Assembly (NCBI GenBank): GCA_028023455.1
Contig: JAQFVV010006700.1
Coordinates: 186,001 to 250,000 of the forward strand
From: Epiperipatus broadwayi
Taxonomy: Eukaryota > Onychophora > Udeonychophora > Euonychophora > Peripatidae
DNA: 64,000 bases
Direction: 5' to 3'
Made by a program: the position numbers and the translations under genes
Notes under the pieces: generated by a model
What the model was told of the DNA's origin: nothing
Database searches by the model: none
Seen by the model: the letters and a program-made list of their open reading frames with translations, nothing else
In this document: piece after piece, positions 1-10,188 of the stretch
How positions within the stretch are numbered: the stretch's first letter is position 1
Layout: each line of letters opens with the position of its first letter

Positions 1-1105
1 TATGCTTTTAATATTTGTGCCATTTATAATAAAATACATGTCCAATTTTTAAATCGTTTCTTCAACTTTTCCTTTAACTTCACCAAGTCCAATAATGTCC
101 ATATAATATTAGACAGTTCGTCCGATTAGTGCAATCTTTCATTTGAAAATGATTTGCACTGTAGGTGACTAAATAAAAAATTCTTTATCATAAAAACACA
201 GAAAATGTCTGAACTTTTAATATTTATTTTGTTTTTTGTTTTTAAAAAAATAAAAATAATAATAATAGAGATTCTAGACGAAATAAAAAAGTTGAAATCT
301 TTTGTCTTTCATATAAATTAAATTCAAAGCTTTGATCTTTTAAATATAATTCGGATATAATTTTTTCCATATCATTTTTCTAATAATAAATTAGTTAAAT
401 ATTGGTTTGTTTGTCGATGTTACATTTATTTAAGAATAAATAACTATCATTTAATATATGTATAAAAGAAATTGTATTAATAATTTTTTTTTAAGTAATT
501 GCATATTTGTAATACACGGTTTATATTTAAGAGTATGCACATAACTATATAGATATGTTCTTACATTACAGATTTTGAATGTGGGTGCCACAAATTAGCA
601 TTAATCTAAATAGATTTTTTAGAAAAAAAAAAAACAAAACTGGAAAAATTAATCTTAAAGCTTTCAAAAATTAAAAAGGTTTCATGTTTAGGATTAAAGA
701 TTATAACTTCATGCTCCCAGTTTTGAAATGAAATAAAATCCTGTTGTTGTTTTTTTTTTTGGTTTTTTACATTGAATTTTTTTTTTATAGAAATAGTTTA
801 CACTTTATTAGAAAATAAGACCTTCCTTTAGTAGTTACATTAGACATCAAAATAAATAGAATATCAAAATAATCTTCCGTCCTTTAGATATTTCATATTT
901 TTTTAACTGTTCATGGAATGCGAGTGACTTTAAGCGAGAAAATGTAAGTGGCTCCGTCTGTTGAGTCAGCATTGCATGGAATGATGGCAGGCGACTAAAG
1001 GCAGTGATGCAAATTAAATTGCACTGTCCTCAGGTTAAGAGCGATTGAAAAGATGAGAGTTGATCATCATGGAATAAGATTACTATAGAGCTTGTATAAA
1101 CAACA
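1..1105. other. AT-rich upstream DNA of the POPDC exon
   Basis: No coding frame or known repeat is visible. Positions about 905-1100 are less AT-rich than the rest and may be 5' untranslated sequence; a pyrimidine-rich stretch ending in CAG at about 1033 could be a splice acceptor for a coding exon that starts with leader sequence. This is inference only. Confidence 0.4.
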
Positions 1106-1635
1106 ATGAACAATTTGTTTAATTTAACGGATAATAGTGTTTGGGATGAATATAGCAACATAAGCAACGCTTCTTTGAATTTTTCTTCTCACGATTTCCT
1201 GGTCTGTCCTAGGGGTCCACCAAACCATGTGTTCTTCCAACTAGCTAATATATTTCTATTTTTTTCATACATATCACCTAATGGAATATGGGGGATTTTA
1301 TGGCTAAGAAGCGTTTTATGCTTAGGGAGTATATTTTTCATGTTATGGGGTTATTTCGTGATTTGCGCTATTGATATTTTTTTGTGGAATACTGTATTCG
1401 CAATTATAAATTTTATTCACGTTTTAGTTTTATTTTATTCATTAAGGCCGGTAAAATTCCATACTGATCTTGAACGCGCGTATAAAGAACTGTTTAAACC
1501 GTTACATGTTTCCAGAGCACAGTTCAAAGAATTGCTTGAATATGGAAAAGGAACATTCGTCTCTCAAATCAATGAATTTTATGCAGTGGAAGGCGAGACA
1601 CGAGTGGAATATCTGTCACTAGTGCTTTCTGGGCA
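1106..1635 (+). CDS. Popeye domain-containing protein, first coding exon (partial)
   Basis: The frame encodes the N-terminal 177 residues of a POPDC/BVES-family protein. Known members are three-pass plasma-membrane proteins, mostly of muscle, with an intracellular cAMP-binding Popeye domain. The exon shows a short N-terminus with several N-glycosylation sequons (NLT, NIS, NAS, NFS), as expected for an extracellular tail. Three hydrophobic segments follow at about residues 41-57, 62-85 and 88-110, then the family signatures FYSLRPVKFH, LFKPLHVSR and YAVEGET, and the start of the Popeye domain ending in LSLVLSG. The start ATG has A at -3. The exon ends at a strong donor, GTAAGT at 1636-1641, splitting a codon; the TAA at 1637-1639 is intronic. 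No continuing exon was recognised elsewhere in the window, so the next intron is large or later exons were missed. POPDC1, 2 or 3 cannot be assigned. Confidence 0.9.
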
Positions 1636-4600
1636 GTAAGTTTAACGTTAATACAACTTTATACTTATACTATTATATCAAGCCTTTTAATTAAGTTTAT
1701 TTTAATGATGATGCTTATTATGATTTTTAAATAAACAAAAATAGAATAATAAATAGATTAGTTACTTCGCGTAGTTAATTAGTAAATAAATTCAGGTGTT
1801 ACTTTCTAGCTATTTTCAATCCGTTTTTTAGGATATTAGACTATTATATTTATGTATAAAAAGAATAGGGAGGTATTGATTATGCCGTTCCTCATATCTA
1901 TATATCTTACATTTAAACTCGTGTCTGTGATTTAAAATCATGACTATAGTATTCACCTAATAATTAGGTGCGTATAATTAATTAGTAATTAAAAAAAAAA
2001 AAAATCTGTTAATGCTACTACTGTATATATATATGAAACCTAAATTACTTATACTATATTTTTTCTGAATAAAAAAAGCGATGGAAATTATTATTTTTCA
2101 CTTTGACTTTAACAAAGAAATTGCGATTGTTAGGTGGTAATACTGAGAAAATATTTATCCTTACGCGTGCATATGTCATTGATTAAAAAAAAGAACATAA
2201 CTGACGTGAAATGTATGAGAGCACACACACATATAATAAATATTATATGTCTCTTCTTTTTTTTAAATAAATAGAATATGCTCAGATGTTAACTGTATTA
2301 ATTGTCCGTGCATGTAATTAAATTATCTGACTGAAAGCAGGTAAGAGTACTGCCATTAAGCTTGGAGGAAAAATTGAGAATTTGGTAAAGTTTTACTGTA
2401 TGAACATTATTTCAACCATAGAAATTATATTTACATATATTCGCAAGATAAAAATGCTGAAGATTATTGTTAATTACTTTTTAATTCTATAACTTTAGTT
2501 TTATTTTCACATATATTTTTCACTTGCCTTTCAGTGTGGATTTTTTATAATTTATTTTCACTTTTTCCATTTTCACTTATCTTTTTTGTATGTTTATATG
2601 TATATTATGTGTCATGTTTCTTTTTATCTCAACTATTCAACATTTAAAAAAAAAAAAAAAAACTTTAGTTTCCAATACCATTCCATAAGCCAAAATTTCA
2701 AATAAAATACACTTATTTTAAAATCTATTAATTTTCTCAGAAATTTAAGTTTTTTTCAAAATCAGTCATATATATTTCATTTTTTATTTCATTATATAAA
2801 TGATAAAAAAAAAATTATGTATCTTAATACAATTAAAGCCATCTTTATGTTAAACACAACCAGTTTTGCTTAATGACCATTATTTTATGTAAATATTCAT
2901 CTGTGTCTGACAGATTCCCCAATCTCTTGTCAATATTTTTCACTAATGACATTTTTTCTTCATTAAATATTGTTGGTCACATTCTTTTTTTTTTCTCTCT
3001 CTCTATTTACTGCTTCTGGTGTAAGTTATCATTATAATATATTTTCATAATATCTGAGTTTCATCTGTCTAATTTTTTTAACAAAATAATCTGCTTCAAA
3101 CTTTCAAATTACTTCTCGAAATCAATGGAGTAAAAGTCTTTTTCCCACCTCTTTCTAAATATCTCATAGTAATAGTTCTCATAACTTTAACAGGATTTTT
3201 TATTTTATCTTTTCTAATTATAGTTTCTCAGAGACAAATCTATAGAAACTATGTCTTACTGAACTCCGTAGGATAATTTATATATATATTTTGTACACTG
3301 CCAATAGGAGGATGACGCCTAGAAACCATGACAAGTTCCTAATTTTGGCTATACTATGACTTTATCTAGCTCCAATTTGATACTCTACATTATTTTTCAA
3401 TTATGTTTAATTAATATTAGCAATTGTGAGACCTACTTATCCTATTAACAAGATTACATTAATATTAAATAAATACCAAAGTATTCATACAATGGCATAA
3501 GAATACTAAGACCCTCATCTTTATTAAGTATCTAAATATTCTTCTGACTAACAATAATACTTGAATAAATATAATAAAACATCTTTAATTATTAAATTTA
3601 AGTTAATCTAATTAATCAGTTATTCCACCTATAAAATATCAAGAGGGAAAAGACATAACTTTAATCTATAATTAAAATTAACTTACTATATATTTATATT
3701 CTCTACTATTGAGTAATAAGTGGCTGTTGTTATCCAAATTGTAATCATAATTTATAACATCAAATAATAACTAATTCATAATCTGATTTACTATAAATAA
3801 ACTTGCTAAATTGGCACTATATTTTATCAATGATTGATGTAATCAAGACAGGTTGCAATGATTTAAGATCTCTTTTTACAAAATATTTTCTCAGATATGA
3901 ATTAATTTCTACCCCCAATCTCAAATCGTGTTTTTTAATTTATGTGTTTACTACAACTCATACTCTCTGATGATGATATAGTGATGATGATCCCCACAAA
4001 AGAAATGCAAGTCTAGATACTTGGTTTAACTTTTAAAGCATTAATTTTAATAACATCTTATTTACAAATTGTCAATAATTAATTAGAATTAATAAATGAA
4101 TTAACATAAAACAACATAAAAAAAATTATACAACAATATAATGTAATAGTATATGTAAAATTTTAAACATTTATATTTCCCCTGAATTATACTGAGATAT
4201 TCAACATAAAATTCCTTGCTAAGAGAATAAAATGTTGTGTGGTAGTTAATTTTGTCCTTTATATTACAAAATAATGTGTATATTAAATAATCAATCTTTT
4301 TTTTTCATCTATTACCCCATATAGATTATGCTGAGAATATAAGATTTAAAATATGGATTAATGTTTTATTTCCTAATTAAAATAATTTCATTATAATATT
4401 ATGAAATATTATATTTTTATCTGTGTTTATATTTAAGATATTCACCATTTGATCTCTCTCTTTACCTTACACCCAATTTTCTTTTGGTCTTATTGCTCAA
4501 CTATATAATAAAAAATACAACAAATAAAATTTTTATTCTTTATTTTACCAAATATGTTTATTTATCTCTTCCTAGACTAATTTCCATTTACCACTTAGGA

Positions 4601-5460
4601 TATTAAGCTAAATGTGGATAAACCACCTGCATCAAATAAAAAAATATTGATCTTCATTTTATCTAATAACTCAGGTATTAATTTTCTATTTCCAGTTATA
4701 TCTGTTTTATGCATATCTTACAAATAATACATATGAAGACTTGTAAACTAAAGTTAGCTATAACTATAATACAATTATCTTACAGCATTGATAATTAAAC
4801 ACCAGATCAAACTTTAAATATCACTTTTTGTCATTTTCAATATTATACTATAACAGAGATACATCCCCTCTTCTTACAATACATTCACTTTACTATTTCT
4901 GTGTGTATATTCTACTAACTCATAGCTTATATATATATTTATTTTAATTGTCTAGTAATATTCAATAAAATAAAAAGAACTAAAACAACTACTAGTATAG
5001 ATAAACAAATCACATTAATTATTAATTTCTCTATCTCTTGATTTATCCCCCATATCAATAATAATTATTTTAAAACATGAACTTAACTATATCCAAACAT
5101 TGCAATATCAGTTGTTTTTTTTTTTTTAACCTAATATACAAGTTCATAATAAAAAAAAACTTTAATTTTTATTAATAGTATTTCAATTATTTCTCATGCT
5201 TCCAATTTGTTACATATCCTCTTCTTCTCACTTTTACTCCTTTATACTTATAATAAAATTATTAAAACTATAGAATTTCAATGCCCTCATGTTATCCACA
5301 ATATTTAAGTTTTTTTTTTTCTTCATGATCAAATGTTATTTTTCCATTTGTGTGGTATATTTTATTTAGATCTTTCAAACATTAATGATATTTGTCTTCA
5401 TATTATTCTTGATGTACTCTTTGTTAATGTTCTCATTTAATATAGAACATTTTACACCTT
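1636..5460 (+). other. Probable start of POPDC intron; AT-rich, no genes seen
   Basis: Begins with a GTAAGT donor. The rest is low-complexity AT-rich DNA with A and T homopolymers and short AC/AT microsatellites (for example near 2225). No open frame with recognisable homology on either strand. How far the intron extends is unknown. Confidence 0.5.
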
Positions 5461-6113
5461 TGTTATGTCCAGCAGCACTCTATTGCCTGCTGGATTGCAA
5501 ATATAAGTAACAAATAATTTCTAATTAATGAGGCAGCTCAGCTAGTACTTTTAAGTAACAAGAATTTATTTACAGAGTTATACGAAGTTAATCTTGTTTA
5601 TATGACGATTATATACACATGATGTAAATAACAATAAGAGCCCGGAGGGGAAAAGATCAATATGACCTGTTTACAGTTCCTAAGTTTACTTTTGAATATC
5701 TGGAGGTAAACTTCTCCGCAAGGCTAAGTGAAGGAGGGAGTGTCTGGGGCACCCGAGGAAATGGCACATCTGCCTTTCAAGAGCTTCACTTAGCAAGTTT
5801 CTGGTCTCAGTTCTATTCTAGATCTCTTTTTTCTCTCTCATTGTTTTTAGAATAGACTCTCTTGATTGGCCATCACTATCCATGTGGTGGTCATCTCTTT
5901 AGTTACTCTATTCAATCTCTGATCAGATAATGCAATTACTTTAGAATTGTCTATTTTAAGCAATGGCTTTGTTTACATTATCTTAATCCTTTGCTTGCAT
6001 TCATCTAACTTTCTTGATAAGTTAGTTTATAGTTTTTCATTAATTAAACTATTTAATTAGTCTAATGCTTTTATAAAATATTGTGAATGCCATTGGCATC
6101 CACGCACATACAT
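5461..6113 (-). repeat. Possible solo LTR or LTR fragment
   Basis: A block of higher complexity than its surroundings that begins TGTTATGTCCAGCAGC and ends CGCACATACA, so it has TG...CA ends in either orientation. On the minus strand an AATAAA lies near 5560-5575. It abuts the short 3' LTR of element A but has no second copy flanking that element. It may be a solo LTR of another retrotransposon. No target duplication was found. Confidence 0.3.
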
Positions 6114-6165
6114 TTAGTTTACCATTATATCATTTATAACCTTTCTTTTGTGTATATATATAAAT

Positions 6166-6261
6166 GTACACACACAATTAGAAATTCATTTGGTTTTCAA
6201 CTATAATTATTATTTGACTAATAACATGTATTTTGTGTATACATAAATACACACTTTAGCA
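6166..6261 (-). repeat. Element A 3' short LTR
   Basis: Partner of 10091-10188 in the same orientation. On the minus strand it starts TGCTAAAGTGTGTATT directly after the purine tract at 6262-6274 and ends near TGTGTGTACA. Confidence 0.7.
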
Positions 6262-6274
6262 TATCTCCCCCAAG

Positions 6275-6538
6275 TTCAGAGATAGCCTTTTAGTTTTTTA
6301 CTGTTCTCTGAACTTAGCACGTAATCACTGAGGTGGGAGAGAATGTTTCTTTTCCTCTTATAACATTGGGGGATGTCCGATTCTGCATCTGCAGCATCAT
6401 CTTTTTTTGGAAATGGTTATGGCATTTGTTGTATGCTTCCATCTTTACGCAATTGATTTGTGTGTTTGCGTAACACTCTTCCATCCTCCATTCACACAGC
6501 AACCACTTGCTTACTTAGATGTCGCACAATTTCCACTT
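6275..6538 (-). pseudogene. Element A integrase C-terminal tail
   Basis: Minus-strand frames after the integrase core show DGRVLRKHTNQLRK, matching the DGR-x-W-R-R-H-x-x-Q-L end of Mag-type integrases. Stops interrupt it. The purine tract and 3' LTR follow directly. Confidence 0.65.
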
Positions 6539-7350
6539 TTATCCAGAATTTGTCCTGATTATTTCTAACCCATGTGGTGAGAATTTATAGTTTATGCCTG
6601 AAGGTACTTCGGTGTCCTTCGTTGGTATAATTTTGTCAAGCTTTGTTCGCAGTCTATGACCTAGACATTTCTCTGCAGGTGATTTACCCAACTTAGCTGT
6701 AGGCGTAGAGTGTTGATAAAGAAGCTCATTGAAGACCGCTTCATGCAGATTTTGTTTTCCCATTTTATAAATGGTGGACTTTAAATTTTGCAGTTTTTTC
6801 AGCCATCCATTTGATTGGGGGTGGTAAGATGGTGTAAATATGTGGTTAATTCCCCATTCGTGCATCAAGTATGCAAATTTTTCTGATGTAAAACCTGTGC
6901 CATTGTCAGATACTAGGGTTTCTGGGAGACCATGATATGCAAACATTTCCATCAGTTTGTCGATGGTTTCATCAGCACCAGTGTTTTTAACTATTTTATA
7001 TTTGGCCCATCCTGAATAGGCATCCACTGCTACTAAAAATAATCGTCCTTGAATGGAACCGCAGTGATCTATATGAATTCTCTGCCAAGACTTGAATTTA
7101 GCTGAAGTTGCATTGCATACAACTGGCAGGTTGTGCAGTTTTTTATGCATTGTTCTATGTCACTGTTAATTTTTGGCCACCAGACATAACTATAAGCTAA
7201 TGCTTTCACCCTGCCACTTACAGGAATTAGTACTTGGTCACCTCTGAGTATACAGACTTTGCAGATGGACAGTTGTTCTTGAGCATTCCATAGCTCTATG
7301 TGCAAGAAAGATGGCCTTTGTTTTGGCCAACTTTTGTTGATTTTTTCCAT
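6539..7350 (-). pseudogene. Element A integrase (two overlapping frames)
   Basis: The first frame (7069-7350) has the zinc-binding segment: GRVKALAYSYVWWPKIN then C-I-K-N-C-T-T-C-Q. The second frame (6539-7150) carries the catalytic core: H-I-D-H-C-G (first Asp), VSDNGTGFTSEKF (second Asp) and YHPQSNGWLKKLQ. In family members the position after SNG-x-x is the third catalytic residue, Glu; here it is Lys. The frames overlap by about 80 bases, marking a frameshift. Integrase joins the cDNA to the host chromosome; this copy is inactive. Confidence 0.85.
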
Positions 7351-7627
7351 GATCCATCTGTAGCCAGTGTCTTCTCTGATCCATGTGGCTACCTTTGGCT
7401 ATTAAGTGTCTGCCTTTTTAGTGCATCGATATAGTTAATTTCTACATTGTTTACTTTTTTCTCAAGCTGATATGGCATTCACAATAATGCATTGATATGA
7501 CCTATTTTCATGCCTTTTTTGTAATCAAGGTTATAATTGTAACCTGCGAGTATGTTAAGCCATCTCAACAAACGAGGGTGCAAAATGTTCAGGCATCTGT
7601 TTTGTGCCTAGAATTTCCAAGAGTGGC

Positions 7628-7843
7628 TTATGGTTCAGTTATTAATTGGAAAGGACATCCATATAGATATTGGTGGAATTTACAAGTTTTGAACACTATG
7701 GCAAGGGCTTCCTTGTCTAGCTGGCTGTAATTCTTTTCCACCTTTGACAAGGTGTGCAATGCATATGCTATAGGACATTCTCTGGAGTGGGATGGATGGC
7801 ATATCACTGCCCCCATGCTATTTTCTGATGCATCAGTTGCCAC
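7628..7843 (-). pseudogene. Element A RNase H
   Basis: About 71 residues with the Ty3/Gypsy RNase H pattern: TDASENSMGAV (catalytic Asp), PIAYALHTLSKVEKNYSQLD, KEALAIVF (catalytic Glu), FHQYLYGCPFQLITEP. The last motif is normally T-D-H-x-P-L; here it is T-E-P with loss of the catalytic Asp region and the frame stops. The domain removes the RNA strand of the hybrid during cDNA synthesis. A frame break separates it from the RT thumb. Confidence 0.85.
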
Positions 7844-7952
7844 AGTTGCCTTGCACTCACTGTCATAATGGACCAGTATTTTACTTGGTGTGAGAAGGGC
7901 TTTGGTGTGCAGAAATGCTTGCTCTTGTGCTGCTTCCCAATTCCATTTCTGG

Positions 7953-8536
7953 TTATTTTTTTAATAAATCATACAGCGGCCTTGCTATGTGTACTTTGCC
8001 ATCCAGCAAGTTTTCAAAATAGTTCACCAGGCCCAAAAAAGCCTGTAGTTGTTTTACATTATTCGGTCTTCTTGTGTCAGATACTGATTTGACTTTTTCA
8101 GGGGAGGGCTTATTCCTGAGCTTAACACTATGTGACCCAAGAACTTTAGCTTTCCAAATACATTTTTTCACATTTAATTTTGCTCCAAATTCTTCCAGTC
8201 ATTGGCAAACTTTTGAGAGACAAGTACTCAATTTGTTTTCTGAATTAGCAGTGACCAATATATTGTCAAGGTAGGGGATGATGCCTTTGAGTCTGCTTAG
8301 AAGAGTTTCCACTTTTGCTTGGAATATACTGGATGCTGAAGCTATTCCAAATGGAAGACATTCGCATCTAAATAAATCTATGTGGGTAAGTAAGTGTTAG
8401 AAGGTTCGCAGCTGATTTCTCTGGAATTTGGAATGGGGTATGCATTTTAGTTTAGTGCTTTATTAACTGATACATCGTAATCACTGCACAATCGTATCTG
8501 TTCATTTGGCTTGGTTTTTACCAATGGAGTAGACCA
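7953..8536 (-). pseudogene. Element A reverse transcriptase palm and thumb, broken
   Basis: In minus-strand translation the palm is recognisable as RCECLPFGIASASSIFQ followed by the catalytic box, here YLDN (about 8262-8273) instead of the expected Y/F-L-D-D: the second aspartate is lost. The thumb/connection continues as KKCIWKAKVLGSHSV and LQAFLGLVNYFENLL. At least two frame breaks occur between about 8400 and 8200. The catalytic substitution and the frame breaks both argue that this copy cannot make active RT. Confidence 0.8.
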
Positions 8537-9019
8537 CTAGGCTTCTGTTGGTTCAAGCAGGCTGTCTTTAACCAATTGCTTTATTTCCTTCACTATTTTT
8601 CCATTTTGTGCATATGGGATCTTTCGCGGTTTACAAATTATAGGCACTGCTTTCAGCGATAATTCTAATGACACTGGGTTTGTTTTTATCGTTCCCAGTT
8701 CCCCATCAAAAAGTTTAGGAAAACACTGTCTGATGTTTTTTTCAATGTCAATATTTTTGTTCCAACCAATTTTTATTCCAAGTTTCTGAAACCAATCATG
8801 GCCAATGAGTTGATTTATAGGGGCATGGAGTATATATAATGGCAATGTAACTGTTTTTATTGCATTGTTTGAAGTAATTGTTGGAGCCTGAATTACTCCT
8901 TTAATTTTTATAGCATTACCATTGACATCTTGAGCTTTCAGATTCATATGCATAAGTCTAGGTGACTGTCTCATATCTGCCACAATGGTTTTCCAATCTT
9001 TAAAGGAAATTAACATCAC
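8537..9019 (-). pseudogene. Element A protease C-terminal part and RT N-terminus
   Basis: The N-terminal half ends with LIGHDWFQKLGIKIGW, the usual end of a retropepsin domain, although the catalytic D-S/T-G lies upstream in decayed sequence (9020-9175). The C-terminal half has the RT lead-in: CFPKLFDGELGTIK, then PRKIPYAQNGKIVKEIKQL and LLEPTEA. The frame closes at a stop where family members continue with the W-S-T-P-x-V motif. Role: polyprotein processing and reverse transcription. Inactive here. Confidence 0.8.
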
Positions 9020-9178
9020 CCCACTTCTGCTGTCAATTTACATCAATAGGGGTTTTCCATAAATTTTGACAGTCATTGCAAATTTTTGTGATTGGTCCAT
9101 GCACACGTTATTAGTTGCTGAAAATTCCTCTTGCTTAGTTTTCTTGTAAAATGCTCTTGGCTACTATTTTTTGTATAA

Positions 9179-9496
9179 TTATCGGCTTTTATTTTGGCAC
9201 TTTTTTTGCAAATGGCCAACTTTATTACAGTGTTTACAGCATTGATCATTATAAAAACACTCGCGTACTATGTGACCTAATTTTCCACAGCAAAAGCACT
9301 TAATTTGACATTTCTTAATATCAATTACTCCCCTTTGATCAGGCAACCTTCTTTCGGGTTTGTTGACTTTGTGGATTTCATAAGGATCATTGTCCGCTAT
9401 TTTCATGGCCACGAATTCTTTAGCTTGCTGTAATACAAATTCATGAACTATGCCATGTTTGATAGCTACTTTATAATTGATATTCATATCTGCCAA
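9179..9496 (-). pseudogene. Element A gag nucleocapsid with two CCHC zinc knuckles
   Basis: Contains two C-x2-C-x4-H-x4-C knuckles, CFCCGKLGHIVREC and CKHCNKVGHLQKKC, spaced as in Mag-type Gag nucleocapsids, which bind the element's RNA. Residues about 1-45 complete the capsid C-terminus (AIKHGIVHEFVLQQAKEF). It overlaps the capsid frame by 13 bases in a different frame, indicating a frameshift mutation rather than an intact polyprotein. The next frame downstream is the protease region. Confidence 0.85.
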
Positions 9497-9920
9497 TAAC
9501 TCTGTCTCAGACTGTCACTGCTCATTCCACATAAAAATTGTTCAAGAAGAGCTTCCTCCAGATATGAGTCGTAGATGCAGTTTTTTGAGAGTTCACGCAG
9601 GGCACTATCATAATCTTGTGTTCGTTCATTCTTGCCTTGTCGGTGATTTCTGAAGTGGAGTCTGGTGGTGTGTCTGGACTCATGAGGATTAAAATAGTCG
9701 GCCAAATGATCTTTGATCTGTTTGAATGTTAATTCTTCTGGGGTTTTAAGTTCAGAAAGCCTATTTGCAATTTGGATTACCTCTTTTCCAGTGAAACACA
9801 ATAAGGTCCCTGTTTTACATCTATCATCCTTTACTCTATTAATAATTAAATGTTTCTCTATTTGTTGGATGTACAGGGGGCACTCACTTGCCTCTGATGT
9901 TAAATTCAAATATTGCCAGC
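9484..9920 (-). pseudogene. Element A gag, capsid-like part
   Basis: About 145 residues with the pattern of Mag-type Gag: a W..Y start segment just upstream of the first usable codon, an E-x-x-L-I-I-N segment, LLCFTGKEVIQIANRL, then a region ending LCGMSSDSLRQ that matches the usual capsid ending. Gag forms the virus-like particle that packages element RNA. The frame is closed upstream by a stop at about 9921 and shifts near 9484-9496 into the nucleocapsid frame, so it is not intact. Confidence 0.75.
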
Positions 9921-10090
9921 TGCATTACGACTTAGTCAATATAGCAAAAATAAAAATATTTTTTTTAGTAATTTATCCACTCACCAAATCAATTAATTAG
10001 ATGCCAATGTATTTGGCTGTCAATGTGCTAATTGTTATTAACTGACAATTTCACAATTTTCTGGGGATTAAGACCATTGAGGTTCGTAAT

Positions 10091-10188
10091 CACACACTAT
10101 TAGAAATCCGTTTTGTTTTCAATAATAATTTTTATTTGACTAATAATATGTATTTTGTGTATACATAAATACACACACATATTTAGCA
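10091..10188 (-). repeat. Element A 5' short LTR
   Basis: Direct repeat of 6166-6261. On the minus strand it starts TGCTAAATATGTGTG and ends around TAATAGTGTGTG. Shared blocks with the other copy include a TTTGACTAATAA.ATG core and TATTTTGTGTATACATAAAT. Confidence 0.7.

Larger units (their letters stand above)
6166..10188 (-). mobile_element. Element A: decayed Mag-like Ty3/Gypsy retrotransposon
   Basis: About 4.0 kb on the minus strand, with gag, protease/RT, RNase H and integrase in the usual Ty3/Gypsy order from right to left, bounded by near-identical direct repeats of only about 97 bp. Two CCHC knuckles in gag plus very short LTRs fit the Mag clade, whose silkworm founder also has very short LTRs (established knowledge). 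Minus-strand purine tract GGGGGAGATA directly precedes the 3' repeat. The frames are broken by frameshifts and stops, so the copy is dead. Target duplication and primer site were not resolved. Confidence 0.85.

Noticed and set aside
6166-10188. Element A as an endogenous retrovirus with env
   Set aside because: Integrase is followed directly by the purine tract and 3' LTR; there is no room for or trace of an envelope gene.
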